Assembly: GCA_946625715.1 (NCBI GenBank)
Contig: CAMOTK010000027.1
Span: forward strand, 1-14,237
Length of the DNA stretch: 14,237 nt
Reading direction: 5' to 3'
DNA from: an uncultured Prevotella sp.
GTDB lineage: Bacteria > Bacteroidota > Bacteroidia > Bacteroidales > Bacteroidaceae
Below, piece by piece: positions 6,716 through 14,237 of this stretch; position 1 is the first letter of the stretch; each line of letters opens with the position of its first letter. Made by a program: the position numbers and the translations under genes. The notes under the pieces were generated by a model that had not been told where the DNA came from, did not search any database, and was given only the letters and a program-made list of their open reading frames with translations.

Positions 6716-8896
6716 ATGGACGACGATATATTAGTAGGTGCTGAAAGATTGCTCTATGACCGGAAACTGAAGGAAGCACTCAATGCTTTGGAGAACTACC
6801 GCTACAGCGGACAAATGCAGATTGGGGCAGAAGCTATCGGCGACATTGCCAACGACTTCCAGTTTATGGTCAACTTCTGGCGTATGGGTGCACCCGATGC
6901 ACAGCGTGAAGAACTCTACAACCAGCTCTTGTGCCGGTTGTATGTGGAAACCAAGAATCTCATGATTTATCAGCGAATACATCGTTCGTCGTATCTCAGC
7001 TCTCTTTATAAACGTACGCGACAGAGCGGCACGAACTGGTCGATGCTGCACATTCGCGAGGAATTGGAGAACTTCGTGTCGAATGTAGCACTTTTGCAGC
7101 TCGAGCCTGAACACGTGCGTGCACAGAAGCGTGCGGCCATCTACCAGAAGCATCAGACGTTTATGAGCGACCTCTTCGACTATATCCTCACGTCGTCGCT
7201 ATGGAGCGATGCACTGCTTCAGGCCTACGAGGAGTTGTTGCTGGCGCCCACTGTCGACCGTGCCGACCAACAGTTGCTGGTAAGCGCCGTGACGATGTCG
7301 CTTCTTAATGCGTTCGACATCAAGAAGTTCATGCTGCTCACCAATGTCTATCAGAAAGCTACCGACGAGTATGTGCGTCAGCGTGCACTCGTAGGGTGGG
7401 TGCTGTGTGCCAATTATGACGTTGCGCTGCTCTATTCCGAAATGAATGAGGTGATAACCAGTATTCTGGCCGACGAACGGTGCCGGCGCGAGTTTACCGA
7501 ACTACAGATTCAACTAATCTATTGTCGGAGCACAGAAGAGGATACGCGCAAGATACGTGACGAGATTATGCCCGACCTCATTGAGAACAATAACTTCCGG
7601 CTCACGAAAAACGGCATAGAAGAGATTGAAGACGATGAGCAAGAAGACATTCTGCACCCCGACTCGGCTGAGCAGCGCATGGAAAAGATGGAGAACAGCA
7701 TCAACAAGATGATGAACATGCAGAAGTCGGGCGCCGACATCTATTTCGGCGGATTCTCGCAAATGAAACGCTTCCCCTTCTTCAACACCATCTCCAACTG
7801 GTTTGTGCCGTTCTATCAGGAGCATCCCGATGTACAGCAAGCGTGGGCCAATATCGGTACTACCAAGTTCCTAAACTCGATGATGCGTGTGGGTGCTTTC
7901 TGTGATAGCGATAAGTACTCGTTTGCTTTAGCCTACGAGCAAGTCATGCGCCGGCTGCCTGAGAGCATGCGGCAGATGATGGAGCGTGGCGAAGCGGTGC
8001 CTGTGGGCGGTGAGGTGAGCATTGAAGACCAGAAGAGTCCTGCTTTCATTCGCCGCATCTATCTGCAGAATCTCTATCGTTTCTTCCGCTTGTTTAGTGC
8101 CAGAAGCGAGTTTACCGACCCCTTCAAATCCGATTCGCAGGACTATCTGTTCTTCACGCGTCGTGTGTATTCTATCGCATCGATTGCGCATGAATTCAGT
8201 GAGGTAGCCACGTTCTTGATGAAACGGAAGATGTATGACGATACGGCCGAAGTGCTGCTCAACTATCCCAAAGGTTATGAGGACTATTACTACCACATGC
8301 TAATGGGACGCCTGCTTATATTGATTCCCAAGAAGATAGAACGGAAGACGCAGCCTATGTTGTATCACTTCCAGCAAGCGCTGGCACTGAAGCCAGAGAG
8401 CGAAGCTGCCAAGCGAGGGCTCGGGCGCGCCTATTTCAATGAGGAAGCCTACGAACAGGCCTACGGCGTCTATGCTGAACTGATGTCGCTATACGATGAG
8501 AATGTTTCCTATAAGTTGTATGCCGCCACGTGTTTGGCTAATCTGAAGCGTTACGACGAAGCCTTGAAACTGCTCTATCTGCTGAACTACAATGATGCAG
8601 ACAACCGCCATGTGAACCGGGTGCTTGCCTGGACTTTGCGGGAAACAGGAAAATATGAACAGGCGGCTGGCATCTACGAAAAACTTTGCGACCAGGAGAA
8701 CCCATCGAAGGAAGATGTGCTGAACTATGGTTATTGCATGTGGTTCAGCGGCAACACGCAGCAAGCTATCGCGCTACTGAAAAGTACATTCAATGCTAAC
8801 GATTTGTCTTGGGCGTTCAGTCGCGACAAGGATATTCTTGCTGCTCACAACATTAGCTTGGTTGAGCGCCAACTGATGGTCGACGAGATGTTATAG
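6716..8896 (+). CDS. Large cytoplasmic TPR-repeat protein of unknown function
   Basis: This 726-residue protein has no signal peptide or transmembrane segment, so it is probably cytoplasmic. The N-terminus (DDDILVGAERLLYDRKLKEALNAL would read as a first TPR-like hairpin) and the whole first 290 residues are helical. An acidic stretch near 300-315 (EEIEDDEQED) precedes a Met/Lys-rich helix. Residues about 546-705 are clear tetratricopeptide repeats, for example YHFQQALALKPESEAAKRGL and ACLANLKRYDEALKLL-type units and RETGKYEQAAGIYEKL. Such solenoids bind other proteins; the partner is unknown. It follows the binding lipoprotein by 10 bp and probably shares its transcript. Its 3' end overlaps the convergent PLD gene by 6 bp. 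I do not recognise a named family. Confidence 0.85.
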   Translation: MDDDILVGAERLLYDRKLKEALNALENYRYSGQMQIGAEAIGDIANDFQFMVNFWRMGAPDAQREELYNQLLCRLYVETKNLMIYQRIHRSSYLSSLYKRTRQSGTNWSMLHIREELENFVSNVALLQLEPEHVRAQKRAAIYQKHQTFMSDLFDYILTSSLWSDALLQAYEELLLAPTVDRADQQLLVSAVTMSLLNAFDIKKFMLLTNVYQKATDEYVRQRALVGWVLCANYDVALLYSEMNEVITSILADERCRREFTELQIQLIYCRSTEEDTRKIRDEIMPDLIENNNFRLTKNGIEEIEDDEQEDILHPDSAEQRMEKMENSINKMMNMQKSGADIYFGGFSQMKRFPFFNTISNWFVPFYQEHPDVQQAWANIGTTKFLNSMMRVGAFCDSDKYSFALAYEQVMRRLPESMRQMMERGEAVPVGGEVSIEDQKSPAFIRRIYLQNLYRFFRLFSARSEFTDPFKSDSQDYLFFTRRVYSIASIAHEFSEVATFLMKRKMYDDTAEVLLNYPKGYEDYYYHMLMGRLLILIPKKIERKTQPMLYHFQQALALKPESEAAKRGLGRAYFNEEAYEQAYGVYAELMSLYDENVSYKLYAATCLANLKRYDEALKLLYLLNYNDADNRHVNRVLAWTLRETGKYEQAAGIYEKLCDQENPSKEDVLNYGYCMWFSGNTQQAIALLKSTFNANDLSWAFSRDKDILAAHNISLVERQLMVDEML

Positions 8897-10174
8897 GAAG
8901 GGTGTCAGCAGGTGGGCAAACCATCCGCGGAACTTCTGCCAACCCGTACGGAACTCATCCCACGTCTGCGGCGTCAGATAGACGCTCTTCTGCTTATCGC
9001 GGTCGAACATCCGTTCCAGTTCGTGCGTGGTATTTGGGTCGATAATCACCGCATTCTCTTCATAATCCCAACTAAGACTGCGCGCGTTGAGATTGGCGCT
9101 GCCAACGGTGCAGAAACGGCCGTCGACCATGATAATCTTTGTATGATGGAAGCCCGGCTGGTAGAGCCATACGTGGGCGCCGTGTTTCATGAGTTTGTGG
9201 ACATTGTAGAAGACGCAGTCGGGCGTCAGGGGAATGTCGCTCTTGGCCGACACCATAATCTCTACCTTCACACCGCGTTTGATAGCATTGCGCAGTGCCT
9301 TCTTCAGCTTCGGATTGAGGGTGAAGTAGGGGTTGATGAGCTTGATGGAGTCCTGGGCATCGTTGATGGCATCGACGTAGAACTTGCGGATAATGTCATT
9401 GGTGGTGCGCGGTTCGCGGTTGATGATGCCCACCAGCTTACGGCCGCTGGTGGCTGTGGTGTCGGGTTTCAATCCGGTGAAGGGCACTGAGCGGTAGCCG
9501 CCGCGATAGTATTGCCAGCCGGCGAGCTGTTCGCCCGTCACTTTCTTCCAGATGCGCATAAAAATGCGCTGTAGTTCGTTGACGGCGCTACCTTCTATGC
9601 GGCAGTGCATATCGCGCCATTCGCCCACCTGTTCGGTTCCTTTGATGTAGTAGTCGGCCACGTTCATGCCGCCCGTATAGGCGATATAGCCGTCGATGAC
9701 TACTATCTTGCGGTGGTCGCGTGTGAATACATGGTTGACCCACGGGAAACGAATAGGGTCGAATTCGTAGATTTCAATGCTGTCTTGCCGCAGTGCTGTA
9801 AGATGGTGCTTCTTCAGTGGCTGATTGTTCGAGTCGTTGCCAAAGCCGTCGAAGAGTGCTCTGACCTGAACTCCCTCACGGCGCTTCTCGCGCAGAATGT
9901 TGAAGAGCAGCGAAGCAATGGAGTCGTTGCGGAAGTTGAAGTATTCCAGATGGATGCTGTGTCGGGCCTGACGAATGGCGTTGAACATGTCGTCGAACTT
10001 CTCTTGTCCCGACATGAGTAGCGTTACCTTGTTGTCACGTGAAAAGCGAATGCCGTAGTCGCTCAGCTGTTGGTACATGAGCGAGTCGGCGGTAGTTTGT
10101 GCTTGTGAGGTTATTGCATAGAAAGAGGCGAGGATGCCTATGAGCATCCCCGCCCATCGTTGTGGTTTGTTCAT
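8891..10174 (-). CDS. Exported phospholipase D-family protein (cardiolipin synthase-like)
   Basis: This 427-residue protein carries two complete HKD motifs, the hallmark of the PLD superfamily: H154-x-K156-x4-D161 (HRKIVVID, then GYIAYTGGMN) and H344-x-K346-x4-D351 (HTKIIMVD, then GRFCTVGSANLN). The two-domain layout and spacing fit cardiolipin synthases, which move phosphatidyl groups between phospholipids; a hydrolytic phospholipase is also possible. The N-terminus (1-25) looks like a signal peptide with a possible cleavage at SQA-Q, unlike the two membrane helices of ordinary cardiolipin synthase. The catalytic part would thus be periplasmic or anchored at the outer face of the inner membrane (inference). 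The ATG overlaps the stop of the upstream regulator gene (ATGA), so it is probably the second gene of a regulator-led operon. Confidence 0.9.
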   Translation of the reverse strand: MNKPQRWAGMLIGILASFYAITSQAQTTADSLMYQQLSDYGIRFSRDNKVTLLMSGQEKFDDMFNAIRQARHSIHLEYFNFRNDSIASLLFNILREKRREGVQVRALFDGFGNDSNNQPLKKHHLTALRQDSIEIYEFDPIRFPWVNHVFTRDHRKIVVIDGYIAYTGGMNVADYYIKGTEQVGEWRDMHCRIEGSAVNELQRIFMRIWKKVTGEQLAGWQYYRGGYRSVPFTGLKPDTTATSGRKLVGIINREPRTTNDIIRKFYVDAINDAQDSIKLINPYFTLNPKLKKALRNAIKRGVKVEIMVSAKSDIPLTPDCVFYNVHKLMKHGAHVWLYQPGFHHTKIIMVDGRFCTVGSANLNARSLSWDYEENAVIIDPNTTHELERMFDRDKQKSVYLTPQTWDEFRTGWQKFRGWFAHLLTPFL

Positions 10175-13100
10175 TCTTGTCTTCTGTGTTTCAATCTGTA
10201 CTCCAAGGGCGAGATGCCGAACTTGTCCTTAAACACTTTGATGAAGTTTTCGCCTGTTGGGAAACCTACGTTGGTAGCCAGCTCGTTCATGTTGATGTTG
10301 GTCTGCTTGAGCAGTATGCAAGCACGCTTGAGGCGCATGTCGCGAACAAGCTCTGTGGGCGTTTTGCCCGTGATGTTTCTAATCTTGTGGAAGAACGGAA
10401 CGCGACCCATACCCATCGTAGCCGACAGTTCCTCGAGGCTGATGTGTCCGCGGCTCATATTCTGCACTACATATTGCTCAATGTTCTGCAGCAGCTGACG
10501 GTCCATCTGGTCGGCCATCGAGTAAGTATCGAACTCAGGGTCGGTATCGGTGTCGTCGATGATTTGAGCAGTTTCTGTCGGTGCCAGTGCATTTTTCTTC
10601 TTGAAGGTCACTTCCACTGCCTGAATCTCGTCGTTTTCGTCGGTATCCGTTTCAACGGGCGTATAGTCGGAGAGGTCGATGCTTTCACTGGCAGTGGTCA
10701 TACTCGAGGTGCGATTCTCCAGGCGGCGCGTTTCAGAACCCTCAATCAGGTTGTTGCCTACGTTGATTGGGCCGATGCCGAGCTGTACGTTGAAGCGCAT
10801 GATGGCCTCTTGGATGTTGAATGGCTTAGCCAGCCAGTCGTCGGCCGCCATCGAGATGTTCTGCGCCTTCATTTCCTGCGGTGTGAGCGTGCCTTCGGTC
10901 ATGAGGATGAACTTGATTTTGGCGGTCGATGCGTTCGACTTGATTTGGTTGCAGAATGCACTGCCTGATCTGCCCGGCATGTCGTGCTTACAGACAATCA
11001 GGTCGGGCTTCATGATGCTGATGTCCTTGTCGGCTTTGCCAATGCTGTCGTAGATGTGGAAGTCGTAGACGTAGCGCAGACGTTCAGCCGTGAAGTTGAG
11101 GAACTCGATGTTGTCGTCAATGAAAACGACCTTGAACTTGCTGGTGGGCGAATCTGCCTTCACGCGGCGTTCTTCAGAGGTGAGCGTTTCATATTCTGTG
11201 TTGCTTGCCAGCAAGCTCAGTTCGCCCTTACTGTTCAGTTGGAATCGGTTATGCACTTCCTGCTTGGCTTTCTCTTCGGGATTTTCCAGTACCATCTGCA
11301 TGTCAGCCACGCGTGTGATGACCTGAAGCATTTGCGAGTGCAGATTGTTGAGCTGTTCGCGTTCGTCGGGTGTGATGTCTTCGCGTTCTGAGAGGTCGGT
11401 GATAATCGACGTCATGCGTATCATGGGTTCGCGCAGGTCGTCGCTCGTTGCTTTGATTTCCTCGCGCTGTCTGAGCAGGTTCGATACGACGGCTTTCTTG
11501 CGAAGTCCGAAGGCGCGAATCTGGTCGAAGCCTTTCTTCCAGAGATAGAGGGCCACCACGCCGACGATGAGATAGATGGCAATCATGTACCAGGAGAGAT
11601 ACCAGGGTCGCTCGATAACGATTTCGAGCACGCGCTCCTCATTGCTCACTGCGCCGTCGGCACTGAGCGCCTTGACATGCAGCTTATAGGTGCCGCTGCT
11701 CAAGTCGTGGAAGCTGACGCCGTGGAGCAGTGCGTCGCCGTTGTGCCATTCAGGGTCGTAGCCTTCCATGAGGTACATGAACTGCAAACGCTCGCTTTGG
11801 TTATAGTTGCCGGCTGCAAACTTGATGGTGAACGTGTTTTGGTTGTTCTTCAGTTCAATGCGCTTGCTCTCGTTAAGTGCCTGCGGCAGGGGGATATGTC
11901 CCTCGTATTCATGACCAGTGAGGATTTCTTCTTCGCCAACAAACAACTGGGTGAGCATCACGGTGGGCAATCCTTCCGTCTCGTTATCAGCCTTCTTTCT
12001 GACCCAGTTAATGCCGTAAAGTCCGCCGAGCACAACGTTTCCGTACTTGTTGACTATAATGGCACCTGGATTGAACTCGTTGCTCTGCAGGCCATCGCTG
12101 GTGGTATAGTTGTAGAGTCCGAAGTTGTAGGTGTTGTTTTCGTGGTTGCGCTGCAAGACTACTCTCGAAACACCATTGCTTGTAGTAATCCACATGTTAT
12201 GATGCTTGTCTTCAGCAATGCCGCAGATGTTGTTGTTGCAGAGTCCGCTCTTCTCGGTGATGAAGCTGAGGTTGTCGTATTCGAGGTCGAGCACGTTGAC
12301 GCCCTCGCGCGTACCTATCCATATTAAATGACGTGAGTCTTCGTAGATTTGTGTGATGTAGTTGTTTGTGAATTTCTGAAGGTTCGATGAGTTGCCCGTC
12401 AGGTGCATCGTTTCGCCGTTGGCCAGGTCGATGATAGTGAGTCCTTCGGCAGTACCTACGAGCATGTGGTTGCCTCGGGCATAGAAGAGCGACACGATGT
12501 TGTTGGTCTTCATCTTGCCGTTTTCCTTGGTGTAGGCCGAGAAGGTGTTCATGCGCGTGTTGTAAACCTGCAGGCCGCCTTCAGTGGCAATCCACAGGTT
12601 GCCTGTTTTATCGGTGGCCAATGCGTTGATATGGTCGTCGATGAGCGAGCTGTTGTTGGCCGAATGAGCGTATGTGATGGTTCGTCCGTTGACGATGCGC
12701 GTGAGACCATTCTTCTTCGAGCCCACCCAGAGACTGCCGTCTTTGGTATAGGCCATTGCTGAAACGTTGAGGCTGGCCAGTGGCCCGTCGTAGTCAAGTA
12801 TGCCGTTGCCACCTGTGCCGTACCAAATGCGCCCGCTGGGGTCTTCGACCATAGCGGTAATATCGCCGATGGGGTTAGAGTCGAACTTATAGATGTGCTT
12901 TCCCCAGTAAGCCACGCCGAACTTCTCAGTGCCCACCCACAAAAGGTCGGTGTCGTCGACGTAGAGACTCTGAATGCTCATGTTGGGTGCCATCGTCTTG
13001 TAGCGGTCCATGCTGACGGGTTGCACGTGTTCCATCTCGTGGGTTTCGGCGTTGGCCCGAATAAGTCCATGTCGGTTGGTACCAATCCAGATGTTGCCGT

Positions 13101-13944
13101 TGCGGTCGCCGGCCATGCTGTTGACAGCATTGTCGACGCCAATGCCTGTGAGTCCGAGCTGGTCACCAATGTTGGTGTCCCAGGTCTTTGTCTTCGTGTT
13201 GAAGCAGAAGAGAGTGCCCTGTCCATAGAGCCAGATGTAGCCATTCTGGTCGGCATAGGCTCTGAGGCTCTTGCTGTTGCGCAATGCTTTCTCGGCAATC
13301 TCAGAGTTTTGCCAGACGATGCGCTGCTGCTTGCGCACGTCGCAGCAGACGATGCGTCCGTCGTCGTAGACGAGCAGTGCACCGTCTTTACATTCTCCGA
13401 TAGAACAAATGTTGCCTGCAGGAATGTGGAAGGCGTCGCTCTCATAATCAAAGATAAAGTCCATCTGTTGCTGCATGTTGTAGCAAATGACGCCCTTCTT
13501 GGGGATGAATCCCCAAAGGTTTTTGTTGCTGTCGATATACAGTACTGCGGGCACCTCGGGCATGCTCATGCGTGCGCATACTTGCGTCATATCGCGCTCG
13601 AATGCTTCTGTCTGCTGCTGATAAATGCAGTAGCCGGCAGCCGTTTTCACCCAAAGGTTGCCGCCGAGTGCTTCCTGTATGTCCATGATATAGCTGTCTG
13701 GCAGCGACGAACCGCTCTGCGAGTCGCTCTGGAAGGTTTTAAAGGTGTAACCATCATATCGGTAGAGTCCTGCCGACGTGCCGAACCACACGAACCCGCG
13801 CGAATCCTTTAATATACAGTTGACTTGGCTGGCGGTAAGACCGTCGAGCGCATTGAGTGACTTAAACAGAAATACGCCTGCTGCCGTAATGGGTAGAAGC
13901 AGCATCATGCATACTACTATTGAGTATTTTACAAATTTCATCAT
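10171..13944 (-). CDS. Hybrid two-component-like regulator lacking kinase domain (propeller, Y_Y_Y, pseudo-receiver, AraC)
   Basis: This 1257-residue transmembrane regulator is read from ATG 13944 (or 13941). An upstream ATG at 13980 lies before the predicted transcription start. After an N-terminal hydrophobic segment (about 7-27), residues 45-645 hold about 13-14 Reg_prop blades, for example FVWFGTSAGLYRYDG and NIWIGTNRHGL, enough for two seven-bladed propellers. A Y_Y_Y domain follows (about 685-778) and a transmembrane helix (about 781-803). The DHp-like region reads SDDLREPM at 834-841, with Asp835 where SHELRTPL has its histidine. No HATPase domain exists. The receiver (about 938-1058) keeps Asp943/944, Thr1016 and Lys1040, but the phosphoacceptor position is Lys986. 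An acidic, Thr/Ser-rich linker (about 1059-1147) leads to an AraC-type HTH (1148-1250). It probably senses a glycan or other periplasmic ligand and regulates transcription without phosphotransfer (inference). Confidence 0.9.
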   Translation of the reverse strand: MMKFVKYSIVVCMMLLLPITAAGVFLFKSLNALDGLTASQVNCILKDSRGFVWFGTSAGLYRYDGYTFKTFQSDSQSGSSLPDSYIMDIQEALGGNLWVKTAAGYCIYQQQTEAFERDMTQVCARMSMPEVPAVLYIDSNKNLWGFIPKKGVICYNMQQQMDFIFDYESDAFHIPAGNICSIGECKDGALLVYDDGRIVCCDVRKQQRIVWQNSEIAEKALRNSKSLRAYADQNGYIWLYGQGTLFCFNTKTKTWDTNIGDQLGLTGIGVDNAVNSMAGDRNGNIWIGTNRHGLIRANAETHEMEHVQPVSMDRYKTMAPNMSIQSLYVDDTDLLWVGTEKFGVAYWGKHIYKFDSNPIGDITAMVEDPSGRIWYGTGGNGILDYDGPLASLNVSAMAYTKDGSLWVGSKKNGLTRIVNGRTITYAHSANNSSLIDDHINALATDKTGNLWIATEGGLQVYNTRMNTFSAYTKENGKMKTNNIVSLFYARGNHMLVGTAEGLTIIDLANGETMHLTGNSSNLQKFTNNYITQIYEDSRHLIWIGTREGVNVLDLEYDNLSFITEKSGLCNNNICGIAEDKHHNMWITTSNGVSRVVLQRNHENNTYNFGLYNYTTSDGLQSNEFNPGAIIVNKYGNVVLGGLYGINWVRKKADNETEGLPTVMLTQLFVGEEEILTGHEYEGHIPLPQALNESKRIELKNNQNTFTIKFAAGNYNQSERLQFMYLMEGYDPEWHNGDALLHGVSFHDLSSGTYKLHVKALSADGAVSNEERVLEIVIERPWYLSWYMIAIYLIVGVVALYLWKKGFDQIRAFGLRKKAVVSNLLRQREEIKATSDDLREPMIRMTSIITDLSEREDITPDEREQLNNLHSQMLQVITRVADMQMVLENPEEKAKQEVHNRFQLNSKGELSLLASNTEYETLTSEERRVKADSPTSKFKVVFIDDNIEFLNFTAERLRYVYDFHIYDSIGKADKDISIMKPDLIVCKHDMPGRSGSAFCNQIKSNASTAKIKFILMTEGTLTPQEMKAQNISMAADDWLAKPFNIQEAIMRFNVQLGIGPINVGNNLIEGSETRRLENRTSSMTTASESIDLSDYTPVETDTDENDEIQAVEVTFKKKNALAPTETAQIIDDTDTDPEFDTYSMADQMDRQLLQNIEQYVVQNMSRGHISLEELSATMGMGRVPFFHKIRNITGKTPTELVRDMRLKRACILLKQTNINMNELATNVGFPTGENFIKVFKDKFGISPLEYRLKHRRQE

Positions 13945-13967
13945 GAAAACGTCTTTTTTTGAACGTA

Positions 13968-13999
13968 CAAAGATACACATAATCCTTCAAATGAGCAAA
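13968..13999 (-). promoter_or_regulatory. Promoter of the regulator-PLD operon (TTTG / TATCTTTG)
   Basis: On the minus strand TTTG (13999 to 13996) and TATCTTTG (13975 to 13968) are separated by 20 bp, an exact Bacteroidota promoter. The predicted start near 13961 gives a leader of about 17 bases before ATG 13944 and excludes the upstream ATG at 13980. Confidence 0.72.
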
Positions 14000-14044
14000 C
14001 ATAAATCAATTTTTTAACGAAAAATGAAAAATGTTGCAGAAAAA

Positions 14045-14077
14045 TTTGGCTGTATCAGAAAGTTTTATATACCTTTG
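14045..14077 (+). promoter_or_regulatory. Promoter of the rightward exported-protein gene (TTTG / TACCTTTG)
   Basis: TTTG (14045-14048) and TACCTTTG (14070-14077) are 21 bp apart and match the Bacteroidota consensus. Transcription would start near 14083, leaving a leader of about 60 bases that ends in an A-rich segment with AAGG about 10 bases before the ATG at 14144. The promoter diverges from that of the regulator gene, so the two share the region 14000-14044. Confidence 0.7.
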
Positions 14078-14143
14078 CACCCGAATTCAGGAACGCCCTG
14101 CAGAAATGTTGGGCAAATGTATAACTTAAAAAGGTAAAAAGAA

Positions 14144-14237
14144 ATGAAAAAGATTATGATGACTTTGGCTGCCGCTATGATGGCAGTAACAATGAACGCT
14201 CAGGTGTTCGTAGGTGGTGAGCTTGGTTTCTCAAGCA
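14144..14237 (+). CDS. Exported protein, probably outer-membrane beta-barrel, N-terminal part
   Basis: Only 31 codons lie in the window. The first 19 residues form a Sec signal peptide (MKKIMMTLAAAMMAVTM followed by NA-Q, with cleavage before Gln20). The mature start QVFVGGELGFSS looks like the first strand of a small porin-like outer-membrane barrel, a common Bacteroidota family; this family call rests on a dozen residues. It has its own promoter and is divergent from the propeller regulator gene, which makes it a possible target of that regulator (inference). Confidence 0.72.
   Translation, partial: MKKIMMTLAAAMMAVTMNAQVFVGGELGFSS

Noticed and set aside
10162..10968. Plus-strand open frame of 268 codons opposite the AraC and receiver region
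   Set aside because: The opposite strand encodes a clear AraC helix-turn-helix and a receiver. This frame has no recognisable features.
12895..13812. Plus-strand open frame of 305 codons opposite the propeller regulator
   Set aside because: The minus-strand frame shows regular propeller repeats. The plus frame is a low-information shadow without domain, signal peptide or promoter.
13945..13980. Longer start for the propeller regulator at 13980
   Set aside because: The predicted promoter (-7 at 13975-13968) lies downstream of that ATG, so it would not be in the mRNA.
14095..14114. GCCC/GGGC hairpin in the leader of the barrel gene as riboswitch or attenuator
   Set aside because: Only four base pairs with a 12-base loop and no T-tract; too weak to support a feature.

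Overview
The window looks like a chromosomal segment of a Bacteroidales bacterium, most likely a Prevotellaceae member (inference). The evidence is Bacteroidota-type promoters (TTTG / TAnnTTTG), weak or absent Shine-Dalgarno sequences, lipoprotein signal peptides, a beta-propeller hybrid regulator with an AraC output domain, and MKK-type signal peptides ending in A-Q. No tRNA, rRNA, insertion sequence or CRISPR array is visible.

Left block (1-5583, + strand). This runs from the 3' end of a 2-keto-3-deoxygluconate kinase gene (kdgK), through the KDPG aldolase gene (eda), into a 1075-residue sensor kinase, a response regulator and a small AbgT-like membrane protein. The last four genes overlap one another (23, 19 and 11 bp), so they are probably one translationally coupled unit. 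The kinase is a tandem structure. Its first half has a lipobox, a helical sensor, a transmembrane helix and an intact ATPase domain. Its second half repeats this plan but has a degenerate ATPase and a histidine motif of H-box type. A five-copy heptanucleotide repeat lies exactly at the junction.

Middle block (5584-8896, + strand). A 195-bp intergenic region holds a promoter, a strong hairpin-plus-T-tract terminator (together a possible RNA of about 90 nt), and a second promoter whose predicted start falls on the ATG of the next gene. That gene encodes an NMT1/SsuA-like substrate-binding lipoprotein, and 10 bp later follows a 726-residue cytoplasmic TPR protein.

Right block (8891-13944, - strand). 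A two-gene operon reads leftward. A 1257-residue propeller/Y_Y_Y/receiver/AraC regulator overlaps, by ATGA, a phospholipase D-type protein with a signal peptide. The regulator has the layout of a hybrid two-component system but lacks the ATPase domain, the H-box histidine (Asp instead) and the receiver phospho-aspartate (Lys instead). It is probably a phosphorylation-independent transmembrane regulator. The PLD gene converges on the TPR gene with a 6-bp tail overlap.

Right edge (13945-14237). A divergent promoter region separates the regulator from the start of an exported, probably outer-membrane beta-barrel, protein that runs off the window.
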